From: G963556115 sp963677015
GTDB lineage: Bacteria; Planctomycetota; SZUA-567
Assembly: GCA_963677015.1 (NCBI GenBank)
Contig: OY781533.1
Coordinates: 992,001 to 1,056,000, forward strand
Length of the DNA: 64,000 nt
Direction of reading: 5' to 3'
Below are positions 18,362 to 27,232 of this stretch, piece after piece. Positions within the stretch are counted from its first letter, which is position 1, and every line of letters begins with the position of its first letter. The notes beneath the pieces are model-generated. The model worked only from the letters and a program-made list of their open reading frames with translations. It had not been told where the DNA came from and did not search any database. Position numbers and translations under genes: made by a program.

Positions 18362-19582
18362 ATGTATGTAAGCGATGATACTTCTGCTGTCACTTCCTCA
18401 ACTTCAAATTCTTCAAGTAATCTACTAAGCAATAATTCCAGCAGTAGTCCTTTCTTCAGTAATCTGGTTGAGTCATTTATGGAGAAGCAAAATAATACTC
18501 TTGCTGCTCTTAAAAAAACTTTGGGCCTTAAAAATACGCAGGTGATAAAGTCTTTCAGTCAGAGTTACCAGTCAAGTATAAGCTATAAATTCAAGTCTAA
18601 CTCCAGTTCACTCTTATCAAATATCAGCGGCTACTTTGATTCTTCAAAGCAGTTGAACAGTTCATTCTCAATACTTGAGAATTGGATGTCCTACCAGAGT
18701 TCGATTCAAAAGACTCTTATTGATTATCTTTTGGATAAAAGTACCGATCAACCGGAAGCGACTGCCGGGGCGGTAAGCGATCTGTTCGGAGTGCAGCAGG
18801 AGGTGCAGAATGCGCTTTCATCTATAAGTTCAAGCTCTTCAGCTACCAGCAATACTTATGTTTCAAGTGCTCTCAGCGCTATTGATATGGAAGTGGATAT
18901 GTTTGGTTCCGAGAGTTTTTTCGGTTCGATAAATATGGAAGTAAAAATTCAGAAGATTGAAAAAATGTCGGTAGATAGCTGTTCAGAGGATGAGCTTGTA
19001 GCCAATGGCGGCGATATGATCGAATTTCAGGGCAAGTATGTGAATATCAATGTTTTTCTGAAGTTTATGGATCCAATTGTTTTAGATCTTAATGGTGATG
19101 GTCTGGATTTGCGTTCAATTGAAGACGGAGTTGTCTATGATATTAAAGGTGATGGCTCTGAGGTTCAGACCGGATTTGTGCAGGGAGATGATGCACTCCT
19201 TTTCTTTGATAGTGATGGTAATGGTTACTGCTCAAGTGGTACGGAATTATTTGGAAATCAGGAGGGTGATGCGAATGGTTTTGCTGAACTTTCAAGTTAT
19301 GATGAGAATAATGACGGTGTTATAAATAGTGCTGATTCGGTATATAAGGATTTAAAGGTCTGGAATGACCTTAATGGCGATGGGAAGTCACAGTTGGATG
19401 AGATTCGTACTCTTGAAGAGGCTGGGGTGAGCGAGTTGAGCCTTGAATATGAAGATACATCCATCGAGAATGCCGGGAATGTAATTACCCAGCAGGGGAC
19501 TTTCACTCGTAGCGATGGTACAAGCGGGTATATGGTTGATGTTGACTTCCAGTATTCGGACTATACCATCTTTGATTACTAG
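18362..19582 (+). CDS. Serine-rich protein with RTX/EF-hand-like calcium-binding module
   Basis: This is a 406-residue protein of unknown function. Residues 1-60 are very rich in Ser and Asn. The middle (about 70-220) is polar and helical. The C-terminal part (about 235-390) matches a module common in secreted RTX-type proteins, with repeated Asp-rich loops: DLNGDGLDL, DSDGNGYCSSGTELFG, DENNDGVINSAD and DLNGDGKSQLDEI. These are EF-hand-like calcium sites. No Sec signal peptide is visible, so if it is secreted a type I or flagellar-type route would be needed. The ATG at 18362 follows an AAAGGG ribosome-binding site; an in-frame TTG 30 bases upstream lacks one. Confidence 0.78.
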   Translation: MYVSDDTSAVTSSTSNSSSNLLSNNSSSSPFFSNLVESFMEKQNNTLAALKKTLGLKNTQVIKSFSQSYQSSISYKFKSNSSSLLSNISGYFDSSKQLNSSFSILENWMSYQSSIQKTLIDYLLDKSTDQPEATAGAVSDLFGVQQEVQNALSSISSSSSATSNTYVSSALSAIDMEVDMFGSESFFGSINMEVKIQKIEKMSVDSCSEDELVANGGDMIEFQGKYVNINVFLKFMDPIVLDLNGDGLDLRSIEDGVVYDIKGDGSEVQTGFVQGDDALLFFDSDGNGYCSSGTELFGNQEGDANGFAELSSYDENNDGVINSADSVYKDLKVWNDLNGDGKSQLDEIRTLEEAGVSELSLEYEDTSIENAGNVITQQGTFTRSDGTSGYMVDVDFQYSDYTIFDY

Positions 19583-19684
19583 AACGTAGTCTATTACCGG
19601 TGGGTAATACTGCCGGTTTCCTTCCTCTCCACGGTCAAAATAATAAGGCGTTGCCTCGCCCCGCGCCTTACACTCCTAAATTAT

Positions 19685-19716
19685 CAGCTTGGGTTTTACC
19701 CAAGCTGTTTTTTTTT
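19685..19716 (+). terminator. Strong intrinsic terminator of the calcium-binding protein gene
   Basis: The arms cagcttgggt and acccaagctg are perfect and are followed by nine T. About 35 bases earlier a second small hairpin (aaggcg/cgcctt) is visible. Confidence 0.9.
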
Positions 19717-19786
19717 ACTGATAAAATTTTCAGTAAAAAAATAAAAATACTGATTATTTTACTTGAAACTGAAAATTTTATCAGTA
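19716..19786. repeat. 19-bp perfect inverted repeat
   Basis: The word tactgataaaattttcagt (19716-19734) recurs as its exact reverse complement at 19768-19786, with 33 AT-rich bases between. It lies just after the terminator and between convergent genes. Function unknown; it may be a second termination structure or a decayed element end. Confidence 0.6.
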
Positions 19787-19864
19787 TTATTTAATTGTAC
19801 CTGAAATTTATAACAGTACTGCTTGCTGTTGTCATATATATAGAAGATTTTCTCCCCACAAAAA

Positions 19865-19909
19865 AACACGGGGTATAGCCTGGCCTGGCTGTACCCCGTG
19901 TTGTTTTTA
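19865..19909. terminator. Bidirectional terminator between convergent genes
   Basis: The arms at 19865-19880 and 19887-19902 pair over 16 positions with one or two mismatches. A-tracts precede and T-tracts follow, so it can stop transcription from both directions. It serves at least the methyltransferase operon on the minus strand. Confidence 0.85.
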
Positions 19910-19936
19910 GTAGGATTTTTTATATTATATCGGTAT

Positions 19937-20752
19937 TTATTCAGCTTTTTGAGCGGCAAATTCAAGATGGGCAGCGTTTCCAAGCATAGCTTCGACCGAA
20001 TTGAGCTTCTCTTCTATTTTTATAATTCTATCCCGGTCTTTCTTATTTTTTAAAGAACTCTGAAAGCGACGCAGAGGCAGGGCTGTTTTACCGATAATGG
20101 ATAATACTTTGAGACCGCGAGCTTCGCACATATTATAGATTTTTTGCGGGGTAAAGGCTGTTACTTCGTACTGCTCCTTGCTTTCATCTGTAACCCAGTT
20201 GGTTCTGCCGTTTTTGATGAATTTTTCCAGACCGTCAATATCGTTATCCTTGAGATAATGGAACATGCCGCCATAAATATTATCTACCGACATGATCATT
20301 ATACCGTTGGGGCGTAGAATTCTGGTTAATTCTTTGAGCGTGCGTTCGGGTTTGCCGGCACTGCCAAGGGGGTCGCCCTGTCCAACAATATAGTCATAAC
20401 TTTCTGATTCGATCATTGGCATTGCAGCTATCGAAGTATGAAAAAGTTTGGGCACGTAGTTTAACTTATCCAGTTTTTCCAGTTTTTTCCCTACTTGGTC
20501 CAGCATTTTTTGAGATATATCCAGAAAGTCACATTCATAACCTGACTTTAATATACGCATCCCCCAGCGGCCGGTTCCACAGCCGACATCGAGGCATTTG
20601 CTTGCAAGATCTCGTGGCAGGAACTTGAGCATATGTCTCCAGGTAATTTCGAATACTGCTTCCCAATAAGGATTACCGTCATAAATGGTGTCATATATTC
20701 CTGCTACTCTGTCGTGATATTTTTCAACTGGATCTTTTTCTCGTTTTGCCAT
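19937..20752 (-). CDS. SAM-dependent class I methyltransferase
   Basis: This 271-residue soluble methyltransferase shows the SAM-binding motif I CLDVGCGTGRWGMRI (about 53-67), an acidic motif II region CDFLDISQKMLDQ, and motif IV YDYIVGQGDPLGSAG. The N-terminus DRVAGIYDTIYDGNPYWE resembles the UbiE/COQ5 and Methyltransf_11 family. The substrate cannot be told. It is the second gene of a pair with the DUF2314-like protein, with only 12 bases between them. Confidence 0.82.
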   Translation of the reverse strand: MAKREKDPVEKYHDRVAGIYDTIYDGNPYWEAVFEITWRHMLKFLPRDLASKCLDVGCGTGRWGMRILKSGYECDFLDISQKMLDQVGKKLEKLDKLNYVPKLFHTSIAAMPMIESESYDYIVGQGDPLGSAGKPERTLKELTRILRPNGIMIMSVDNIYGGMFHYLKDNDIDGLEKFIKNGRTNWVTDESKEQYEVTAFTPQKIYNMCEARGLKVLSIIGKTALPLRRFQSSLKNKKDRDRIIKIEEKLNSVEAMLGNAAHLEFAAQKAE

Positions 20753-20764
20753 CAGTCTCGCTTT

Positions 20765-21241
20765 CTAGTGTTTAATATCGTTTATCTGTCTTTCCTGAAG
20801 CCATTTTTTTGCATAACGTCCCAGATAATTTCCGTATTCTTTGCCGCTGCTGTCAATAAGTGTCCAGTCGAGTATATCTCCTTCATCGAAACTTATACTC
20901 TGCCCGCGTCTGTAGCCGCTTACACTATAGAGATTGTTCGCAATCTGCCCCATAATTGTGGCATCCCGCCAGAGAAAAGCTTTTACATAAACTTGTTCAA
21001 CGTGTCCATATTGATCTGCAATACGGATTGTCAGATATAGTGTGTCAGCGTTTTTCAGCCCATTTTGGAAGCGTCGTTTCACTTCGGCTAAATTCTGTTG
21101 CGCTTTGAGTATTTCGGGTGCAATAGCTTCTTCAAACTCATTACTCACATCTGAACGGATTTCTGTAGGAATATCTTTCGTCTCAGCAAAAGCGCTTATC
21201 TGTAAAAATACTGTTAGTATGATCAGTAATAATTTTTTCAT
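20765..21241 (-). CDS. Exported DUF2314-like protein
   Basis: This 158-residue protein has a signal peptide (MKKLLLIILTVFLQISAFA). Its C-terminal half resembles the DUF2314 family (YegJ-like): a segment VYVKAFLWRDATIMG, then GDILDWTLID and a Tyr/Gly motif YGNYLGRYAKKW. The function of that family is unknown. The ATG at 21241 has an AAAGGA Shine-Dalgarno, which excludes longer forms. It is followed closely by the methyltransferase gene. The family call is moderate. Confidence 0.65.
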   Translation of the reverse strand: MKKLLLIILTVFLQISAFAETKDIPTEIRSDVSNEFEEAIAPEILKAQQNLAEVKRRFQNGLKNADTLYLTIRIADQYGHVEQVYVKAFLWRDATIMGQIANNLYSVSGYRRGQSISFDEGDILDWTLIDSSGKEYGNYLGRYAKKWLQERQINDIKH

Positions 21242-21395
21242 TGTTGATTCCTTTCGACAAGGGTATTTATTAATCCACTTTATTCGTATATCGTCTATAT
21301 CTCTGGCGAACATAATAATAATTTGAAATTAATTTATATAGATTGCGTTTTTTTTCTTCTGCATTTAGAATAAATTTATGCCGTATTCGCGCTGA

Positions 21396-23564
21396 TTGGG
21401 GCCAGTTGTGTTAGATTATTTCCTTCTTATCATTCCAGTGGAAGCTATCTCCATCTACTCAGGCTTATTTGTTTTGAGTGGACTGGTTTTATTTATCCTC
21501 AGTTATTACCTTTACTATAATAAACGGACTGAATATGTCGGTTTTGAGCGGATAGTCGGTTGTGCTCTGGATAATGCTGCTGATATAGTCTTTATTCTTG
21601 ATCGCGAGAGTTGTATCTGCAGTTGTAATTATGAATTTGCTGAATTTGTAGGGTTTGATAAGAGTCTAATCCTTGGCAGCGAGCTTTCCGCGCTGCTGCC
21701 GGGGGATTATGTCCGGCATTTTACAGAACTGGATCAGCATATACGTTCTTCTGGGGATAGACTACGTTTTGAGCTGCTGCTCAAGAATTTTTCAGGGAAA
21801 ATGTTACATGCCGAGGTTATTATAACTTTCTGTCCAAAGTTTGGTACCTCCTTATATATTATTAGAGACACTGGGGAACAGGAGAGGGTTTTTGCTGCTT
21901 TGGCCAAGCGTAATAAAATGCTCTATGATCTGGTATTAGGGACTCAGCGGGTTCTGGATGATTCACAGAAGATGAAAATTGCATTCTGTGAGCTGCTAAA
22001 AGATATTGGAACTTGTGCTCAGGTAGATGTTGTTTTTGTAGCTCGAAAGCTTTCTCCTGAAGAGTGCGGGTATAATGTTGGGCATTATGCAGAGTTATAT
22101 ACCATCAACAGTCTTTGGAGCATTAATGATGAAATTAAGTTTTCAGATGGTGCGAATTTTGAAATTGTTTCCCGTGGAAGAGAGTTTACCAGAATTATAG
22201 AGCAGGAAAAGATAGTCTTTGTCTCAGCGGATGAATTGGTCTTTGTTGAAGCTGATTTAACAATTAGTAAAGATTTTTCCGGCTTTTATGCTGCACCGAT
22301 TACCTGTAAAGGGGTAAACTGGGGGTTGTTGTTATTGGGTAGTAGTGAGTTGGGGGAAAAATGGGATACTGAAACCGAAGACGCTATAACTGTTACTGCG
22401 ATGCAATTTGGAATTTTGCTGGAACAGATACGTTCGGATGAATTAATGAAAACAAGTGTTGCAACCCTTATGCGGCGGCAGAAAAGAATCAATCGCGCCT
22501 TGCGTATTTCCGGTTCTTCGTCGTTTGAATATGATTTATTGCTGGATAGATTTGATATCGATAAAACTCTCGCGGAAAAATTGGGGTATGGCAAGGAGGT
22601 TAATTTCAATAAACTTGAAGATTTTAAATCTTTGATATACCTGGCTGATTTACAACGGTGGCATAATAAAATATCTGAATTGCTCAATGGAAACGTTGAG
22701 ATAATTCAGGATGTCTTTAGAATGCGCATGAGCGGGGGTAAGTATATCTGGATCGCTATGGCGGCAGTTACTGTGATTGAGAATAATGCAATATGTGGTA
22801 TAGCCGGAGTCTTTCAGGATATTGATGACAAAATAATCAGTCTGAAAAGAATGCTTGATGTTGAAAAATTTGCGGCTGTCGGTGAGCTTTTCTCTGTTTT
22901 TGCTGCAGATAATATCAGTTTAAACTATGAGCTTATGACTTATATTACAGATTTTGTTGCTTCAAACGGAGATAATAAGCTGAGTAATAATATGGCTGTC
23001 GCTGAGATGCTGGAAAAATTAAAGGGGATAACTGATGTCATGAAACGTATGACGGCATTTGTTAATACCGAGTTTGAAAGACCGGGACTGGTAGATATTA
23101 ATCGGCTTTTGGATGATGTTATACGTATGGTTTCAAGTAGCTTTTTAGATTCAGATATTAATATTTACTTTTATCCTGATAATGAATTAACTGAGGTTCT
23201 TTGCAGTAGTAATATTATAACCCAAGTTGTTTTATTTATCTTATTGAGGGTAAAGGATGAGCTCTCTGATACTGGTGGTGATTCGGTAATGCTGATGACT
23301 TATAATGATAATGATAATTATATCGTAATCAGAATAGATGAAGCAATGTCCGGAATGGCTGAGATTGACTCCGATGGTGAATATAGGGATCTACTGAATA
23401 TCGGTGACGCTTCACGTGTACATATGTTATCTCTATTTGCTGAAAAGTATGGTGGAAAAATTGAGGTTGATAATTCGCGCCAGGGAGAAAAAAAATATAT
23501 GATCAGATTTCCGTATAAATTGTCACATGAGGTTATTGATGGTATATTGCCTATCGGTGATTAA
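21396..23564 (+). CDS. Membrane-bound PAS-GAF-PAS sensor with degenerate histidine-kinase core
   Basis: This 722-residue protein has one N-terminal transmembrane helix (about 5-42), a PAS domain (about 55-165), a GAF-like domain (about 185-345), a second PAS (about 365-490) and a C-terminal region laid out like HisKA plus HATPase. The dimerisation helix reads AAVGELFSVFAADNISLNY, where normal kinases have an AHEINNPL-type motif, so the phospho-accepting His is missing. The ATP-binding N-box and glycine boxes are also poorly kept. It probably does not autophosphorylate. The start may be the TTG at 21396 or the GTG at 21408; neither has a strong ribosome-binding site. No response regulator lies beside it. 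Confidence 0.75.
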   Translation: MGPVVLDYFLLIIPVEAISIYSGLFVLSGLVLFILSYYLYYNKRTEYVGFERIVGCALDNAADIVFILDRESCICSCNYEFAEFVGFDKSLILGSELSALLPGDYVRHFTELDQHIRSSGDRLRFELLLKNFSGKMLHAEVIITFCPKFGTSLYIIRDTGEQERVFAALAKRNKMLYDLVLGTQRVLDDSQKMKIAFCELLKDIGTCAQVDVVFVARKLSPEECGYNVGHYAELYTINSLWSINDEIKFSDGANFEIVSRGREFTRIIEQEKIVFVSADELVFVEADLTISKDFSGFYAAPITCKGVNWGLLLLGSSELGEKWDTETEDAITVTAMQFGILLEQIRSDELMKTSVATLMRRQKRINRALRISGSSSFEYDLLLDRFDIDKTLAEKLGYGKEVNFNKLEDFKSLIYLADLQRWHNKISELLNGNVEIIQDVFRMRMSGGKYIWIAMAAVTVIENNAICGIAGVFQDIDDKIISLKRMLDVEKFAAVGELFSVFAADNISLNYELMTYITDFVASNGDNKLSNNMAVAEMLEKLKGITDVMKRMTAFVNTEFERPGLVDINRLLDDVIRMVSSSFLDSDINIYFYPDNELTEVLCSSNIITQVVLFILLRVKDELSDTGGDSVMLMTYNDNDNYIVIRIDEAMSGMAEIDSDGEYRDLLNIGDASRVHMLSLFAEKYGGKIEVDNSRQGEKKYMIRFPYKLSHEVIDGILPIGD

Positions 23565-23632
23565 AGTGTTAGATGCTGCTGGACTTTATTTTGTGGTTGT
23601 AGGTCATAATAATAATAACCCTGAATATTTAA

Positions 23633-23659
23633 AAAGTCTTCCCATAAAGGGAAGACTTT
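23633..23659. terminator. Bidirectional terminator between the sensor gene and pckA
   Basis: The arms aaagtcttccc and gggaagacttt are perfect around a five-base loop. A and T tracts flank both sides, and the genes are convergent. Confidence 0.88.
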
Positions 23660-23691
23660 ATTAATTCTTAAAGATAAAAGCAAGTAGAAAA

Positions 23692-25434
23692 TTATGCCTT
23701 TACAGTCATTGAACCCTGAAGCTTCTTGAGAAGTTCTGGCTGACCGCCAAGCTGATCAGCACCAGCAAGGAAGTCACGACGCTGCTGGAAACGATCTTTG
23801 AGAGTACTGATGTAATCGTCACGGTTGTCAACAGTGTCAGTGCTGTACTTGTCATAGAATCCAGGGAGGATCTTTTCGATGCTTTCCTTGGTTGGAATCT
23901 GAGCACCTTCAAGAAGATCCCAGTCTTCCCATTCAAGCTGACCAATAGTAATAGCGGTCTGCAGAGTAAGAGAAGTGCTGAGCTTAACATCACGAAGTTC
24001 GGTGTCGCTTGCGCCCCACATACCGCCACTGTTGAAGCAGTAGCATTCTGCACCGTTGTCAAATACCTTGGCAAAGGCGGCTACGTCTTTATGCAGTGGG
24101 TAAACACGGAATGGGTTAGCATAAGGAATGAAGGCAAGCTTCTTGAGTTCTTCCTCGGTAACGTTTTCAGCGCGGTTACGCTTGGTGATAAGAGCGGCAC
24201 CCATAGCAACAGCAAGGTTAGTATCTGTGAACTTCAGGATTGGAGGAAGACAGGTATCCTTCATCAGCCAGACAAGCGCCTGTGGGAAACCACACTTATT
24301 TACGTAGTCACCAACAAGGTCACGGTCATAGATTGCACGACCATTAGCATTACGGATTTCAAGGCCGATGATCTTCTTCAGACCAGCTTCCTGAATCATA
24401 CCGGTATTCATTACTGATAGAGCGTATTTCCACTCTGGGTGATCAAGACCTCTCTGGTCGGTTTTATCGAAGAGGCTAGGTTCCCAAACACGGCAGCACA
24501 TATCTTCTGAGTCGATCTGGAAAGCGTCATCATGCAGAACAACCTTGGTAGTACCCTTAGGCATAGTGCCAGCGTTGTTAAGGCTGTTGGTGTGTGATGA
24601 TTTACCAGTACCTGAAAGACCGAAGAAGGCGATAGCTTTCTTACCTAGTTTAGCAACAGCTTCATCTTCACAACCACTGAAGTCGAATTCTTTGATACCG
24701 CCGTGACATGCAGCCATGCCAACCTTCATACCACTGGTCCAGGCGAGGGTCAGAGTACCTTTCTTACGTTCGCCGAAGTAGCGCATACCGAGGTTGTAGA
24801 TAACGTTTGCTGTCTCGTCAACAAGAGCAAGCATAGGCTTACCGATGTTTTCGTAGAATGGGTCGTTACAAGTCCAGAGGTTGTCACCAATAACGATGAT
24901 GTCAAGAATAGGAAGCTTCTTGCTGTTTTCGTATTTTTCCTTCAGTTCAGCGAAAGGAGTGAAGTTACAGAGCCAGCTGAAAATGTTTACTGCATCTGTT
25001 TTAGCGTCACCGATGATGGTAGCTTTAATCATCAGATCTTCGTCAAGACCAACTACAGCTTCAGCCTTGATCAGATCACCACGGAGCTGCAGGTCACTGA
25101 TTGCTTCACGGCAGTCCTTGAGAACCTTTTCCTTGCCGGCAGAGTCAAGCTTGTTGAAGAAACGGCGAGCGGTAGCGGTACGGCCAATAATTTTACCATG
25201 GCAGTTGTTTAGAAGTTTAGCACCTTTTGGTAGACCCAGACGTTCAGCAGCAGGTGGGTAGACTAGCATATCTGAAACAGCTACGTCTCCCTGAAGCTGA
25301 GCTAGTTCATAAGCCTCGGCACAGGTTACTTCGCGAACTTTGTCACTTGCAAGAAGTGTTTCAGCGATTGCACGAAGTGGTGGGATCTTTGAAAGATCAT
25401 CACGGTAGTACTCATAAGTTGATAGACTTGCCAT
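23692..25434 (-). CDS. pckA: Phosphoenolpyruvate carboxykinase (ATP type)
   Basis: This 580-residue enzyme interconverts oxaloacetate plus ATP with PEP plus CO2 plus ADP. The P-loop is GLSGTGKSSHT in place of the more usual GLSGTGKTTL. A second block, LHDDAFQIDSED, fits the metal and nucleotide site. The protein is slightly longer than typical ATP-type enzymes (about 530) and is fairly divergent. An AGGAG Shine-Dalgarno precedes the ATG. It sits next to the oxaloacetate decarboxylase genes, on the same strand with its own transcription signals, so it shares their substrate. In anaerobes this enzyme often runs toward oxaloacetate. Confidence 0.9.
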   Translation of the reverse strand: MASLSTYEYYRDDLSKIPPLRAIAETLLASDKVREVTCAEAYELAQLQGDVAVSDMLVYPPAAERLGLPKGAKLLNNCHGKIIGRTATARRFFNKLDSAGKEKVLKDCREAISDLQLRGDLIKAEAVVGLDEDLMIKATIIGDAKTDAVNIFSWLCNFTPFAELKEKYENSKKLPILDIIVIGDNLWTCNDPFYENIGKPMLALVDETANVIYNLGMRYFGERKKGTLTLAWTSGMKVGMAACHGGIKEFDFSGCEDEAVAKLGKKAIAFFGLSGTGKSSHTNSLNNAGTMPKGTTKVVLHDDAFQIDSEDMCCRVWEPSLFDKTDQRGLDHPEWKYALSVMNTGMIQEAGLKKIIGLEIRNANGRAIYDRDLVGDYVNKCGFPQALVWLMKDTCLPPILKFTDTNLAVAMGAALITKRNRAENVTEEELKKLAFIPYANPFRVYPLHKDVAAFAKVFDNGAECYCFNSGGMWGASDTELRDVKLSTSLTLQTAITIGQLEWEDWDLLEGAQIPTKESIEKILPGFYDKYSTDTVDNRDDYISTLKDRFQQRRDFLAGADQLGGQPELLKKLQGSMTVKA

Positions 25435-25652
25435 CGTTTAAATCTCCTAATAATGTGTGAAAAAAAATTACACCATGGGGTATATTATAAATTATACTTA
25501 AATCTTTGTACTCTGAAATATGCTTTACTGAAATTAAAATTATTTTTGTTTTAATTTTACAGATTAATTGTAGCATGTTTTTTAGAGTATTATTCAGAAT
25601 AATTAAAATATAAAAAAATAAATATTTTAACTTCTTGGCGTATGCCATAAAA

Positions 25653-25678
25653 AAGGAAGAAGCAAAAGCTTCTTCCTT
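25653..25678 (-). terminator. Terminator of the oxaloacetate decarboxylase genes
   Basis: The arms aaggaagaagc and gcttcttcctt form a perfect stem with a four-base loop. On the minus strand it is followed by a T-run. It lies ten bases beyond the oadB stop. Confidence 0.9.
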
Positions 25679-25687
25679 AGTTCTGAA

Positions 25688-27118
25688 TTATCGTAACTGC
25701 GAAAGAAGAATACCAGCTGCAACCGCTGACCCGATCACGCCCGCAACATTCGGGCCCATCGCATGCATCAGCAGGAAGTTATGCGGGTTGTTCTTCAGAC
25801 CAACGCCGTTTACTACACGTGCGGCCATCGGAACCGCAGATACACCAGCCGCACCAATAAGTGGGTTGAGTGGGTCTTTTGAGAATTTCTTCATTATCCT
25901 GGCCATTAGGACACCGGCAGCTGTACCGAAGCTGAAGGCGATGAGACCGAGAATAAGAATGAAGAGTGTGTCTGAGTTCAGGAATTTATCAGCCTGAAGC
26001 TTTGAACCAACTGAAAGACCAAGCATGATAGTAACAATGTTGATGAGTTCGTTCTGCATGCAGTTTGCAATACGGTCAACAACACCACTCTCTTTACAGA
26101 GGTTACCGAACATCAGCGCACCGATAAGTGGACATGCATCAGGAAGGAGCAGGATACATAGGCCAAGTACAGTCAGTGGGAAGACGATCTTTTCAACGCG
26201 TGAAACATGACGAAGCTGTTTCATCTCGATCTTACGATCTGCTGCTGGAACCAGCGCATTCATAATTGGTGGCTGGATGATTGGAACCAGCGCCATATAT
26301 GAGTAAGCCGCAACCGCGATAGCACCGAGTAGACCTGGAGCGAGCTGACTGGCAACAAAGATTGACGTAGGACCGTCAGCACCGCCGATAATACCGATAG
26401 AAGCCGCTTCAAGCGGGGTAAAGCCGATAGCCAGAGCACCGAGCAGGGTGGTGAAGATACCGAACTGAGCGGCACCACCGAGAAGCGCGGTCTTTGGGTT
26501 GGCGATAAGTGGACCAAAGTCGGTCATCGCGCCAACACCCATAAAGATGATGAGCGGGAAGAGGCCGTTGGTAACACCTGTGTTATAGAGTATGTACAGG
26601 AAACCATCACTAATAGTTCCAACACCTGGTTGGGCTATAGCTGCAAGCGGTATATTCGCTAGAATTCCACCAAACCCGATAGGCAATAGCAATAGCGGCT
26701 CAAATCCTTTAGCAATAGCTAGGTAGATTAGAAGCAGACCTACCAGGATCATAATGAACTGACCAACACCAACAGGGAAGATTCCTTCTTTTTTATCTTC
26801 TTTATGTGCCTGTTTTATAAAACTTATAGCGTCGTTTATTTCTTTTTTTGTAGGGTTATCGCCAAGGCTTTTTTTGAGATTATGCAATTCTTTCAGATCT
26901 TCTGCACTACGTTCCAGATCTTTCTCTTTTGTGGTCTGATTTCCATTTAAAAAGCCATAAATACCTGTACTTTGGTAAATCCCTTTGCTTTCGGTCTTGC
27001 TCTCTGCTGCATTATCATCTGCCTGAGCCGCAGAACTGATAAAGCCTGTGAATAGGGCGGTAGCCATAATCAGCAGAAGAACTAGAAGAGCCGGCTGGGA
27101 TTTTTTACTATTATTCAT
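25688..27118 (-). CDS. oadB: Na+-translocating decarboxylase beta subunit with N-terminal exported extension
   Basis: This 476-residue membrane protein decarboxylates carboxybiotin and exports Na+ across the inner membrane. The family core begins near residue 120 and contains VGVGQFIMILVGLLLIYLA, PIGFGGILAN, FMGVGAMTDFGPLIANP, GIIGGADGPTSIF and HAMGPNVAGVIGSAVAAG. Standard beta subunits start near that point. Here about 115 extra residues precede it: a cleavable-looking signal peptide (ending AAQADD) and a polar, Lys/Glu-rich helical linker. An AAAGGAG ribosome-binding site supports the long start. It is last in the order gamma-alpha-beta. Confidence 0.92.
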   Translation of the reverse strand: MNNSKKSQPALLVLLLIMATALFTGFISSAAQADDNAAESKTESKGIYQSTGIYGFLNGNQTTKEKDLERSAEDLKELHNLKKSLGDNPTKKEINDAISFIKQAHKEDKKEGIFPVGVGQFIMILVGLLLIYLAIAKGFEPLLLLPIGFGGILANIPLAAIAQPGVGTISDGFLYILYNTGVTNGLFPLIIFMGVGAMTDFGPLIANPKTALLGGAAQFGIFTTLLGALAIGFTPLEAASIGIIGGADGPTSIFVASQLAPGLLGAIAVAAYSYMALVPIIQPPIMNALVPAADRKIEMKQLRHVSRVEKIVFPLTVLGLCILLLPDACPLIGALMFGNLCKESGVVDRIANCMQNELINIVTIMLGLSVGSKLQADKFLNSDTLFILILGLIAFSFGTAAGVLMARIMKKFSKDPLNPLIGAAGVSAVPMAARVVNGVGLKNNPHNFLLMHAMGPNVAGVIGSAVAAGILLSQLR

Positions 27119-27232
27119 TTTAAGTAAAACTCCTTTATTATTAATAAAAATGACTACATTGAGTTTTATTCTCTGCCGGCCGTAGCCGGCAGGGGTGAAT
27201 ATATTTCTTATAGTCGTTTAACAGCTGACTCA

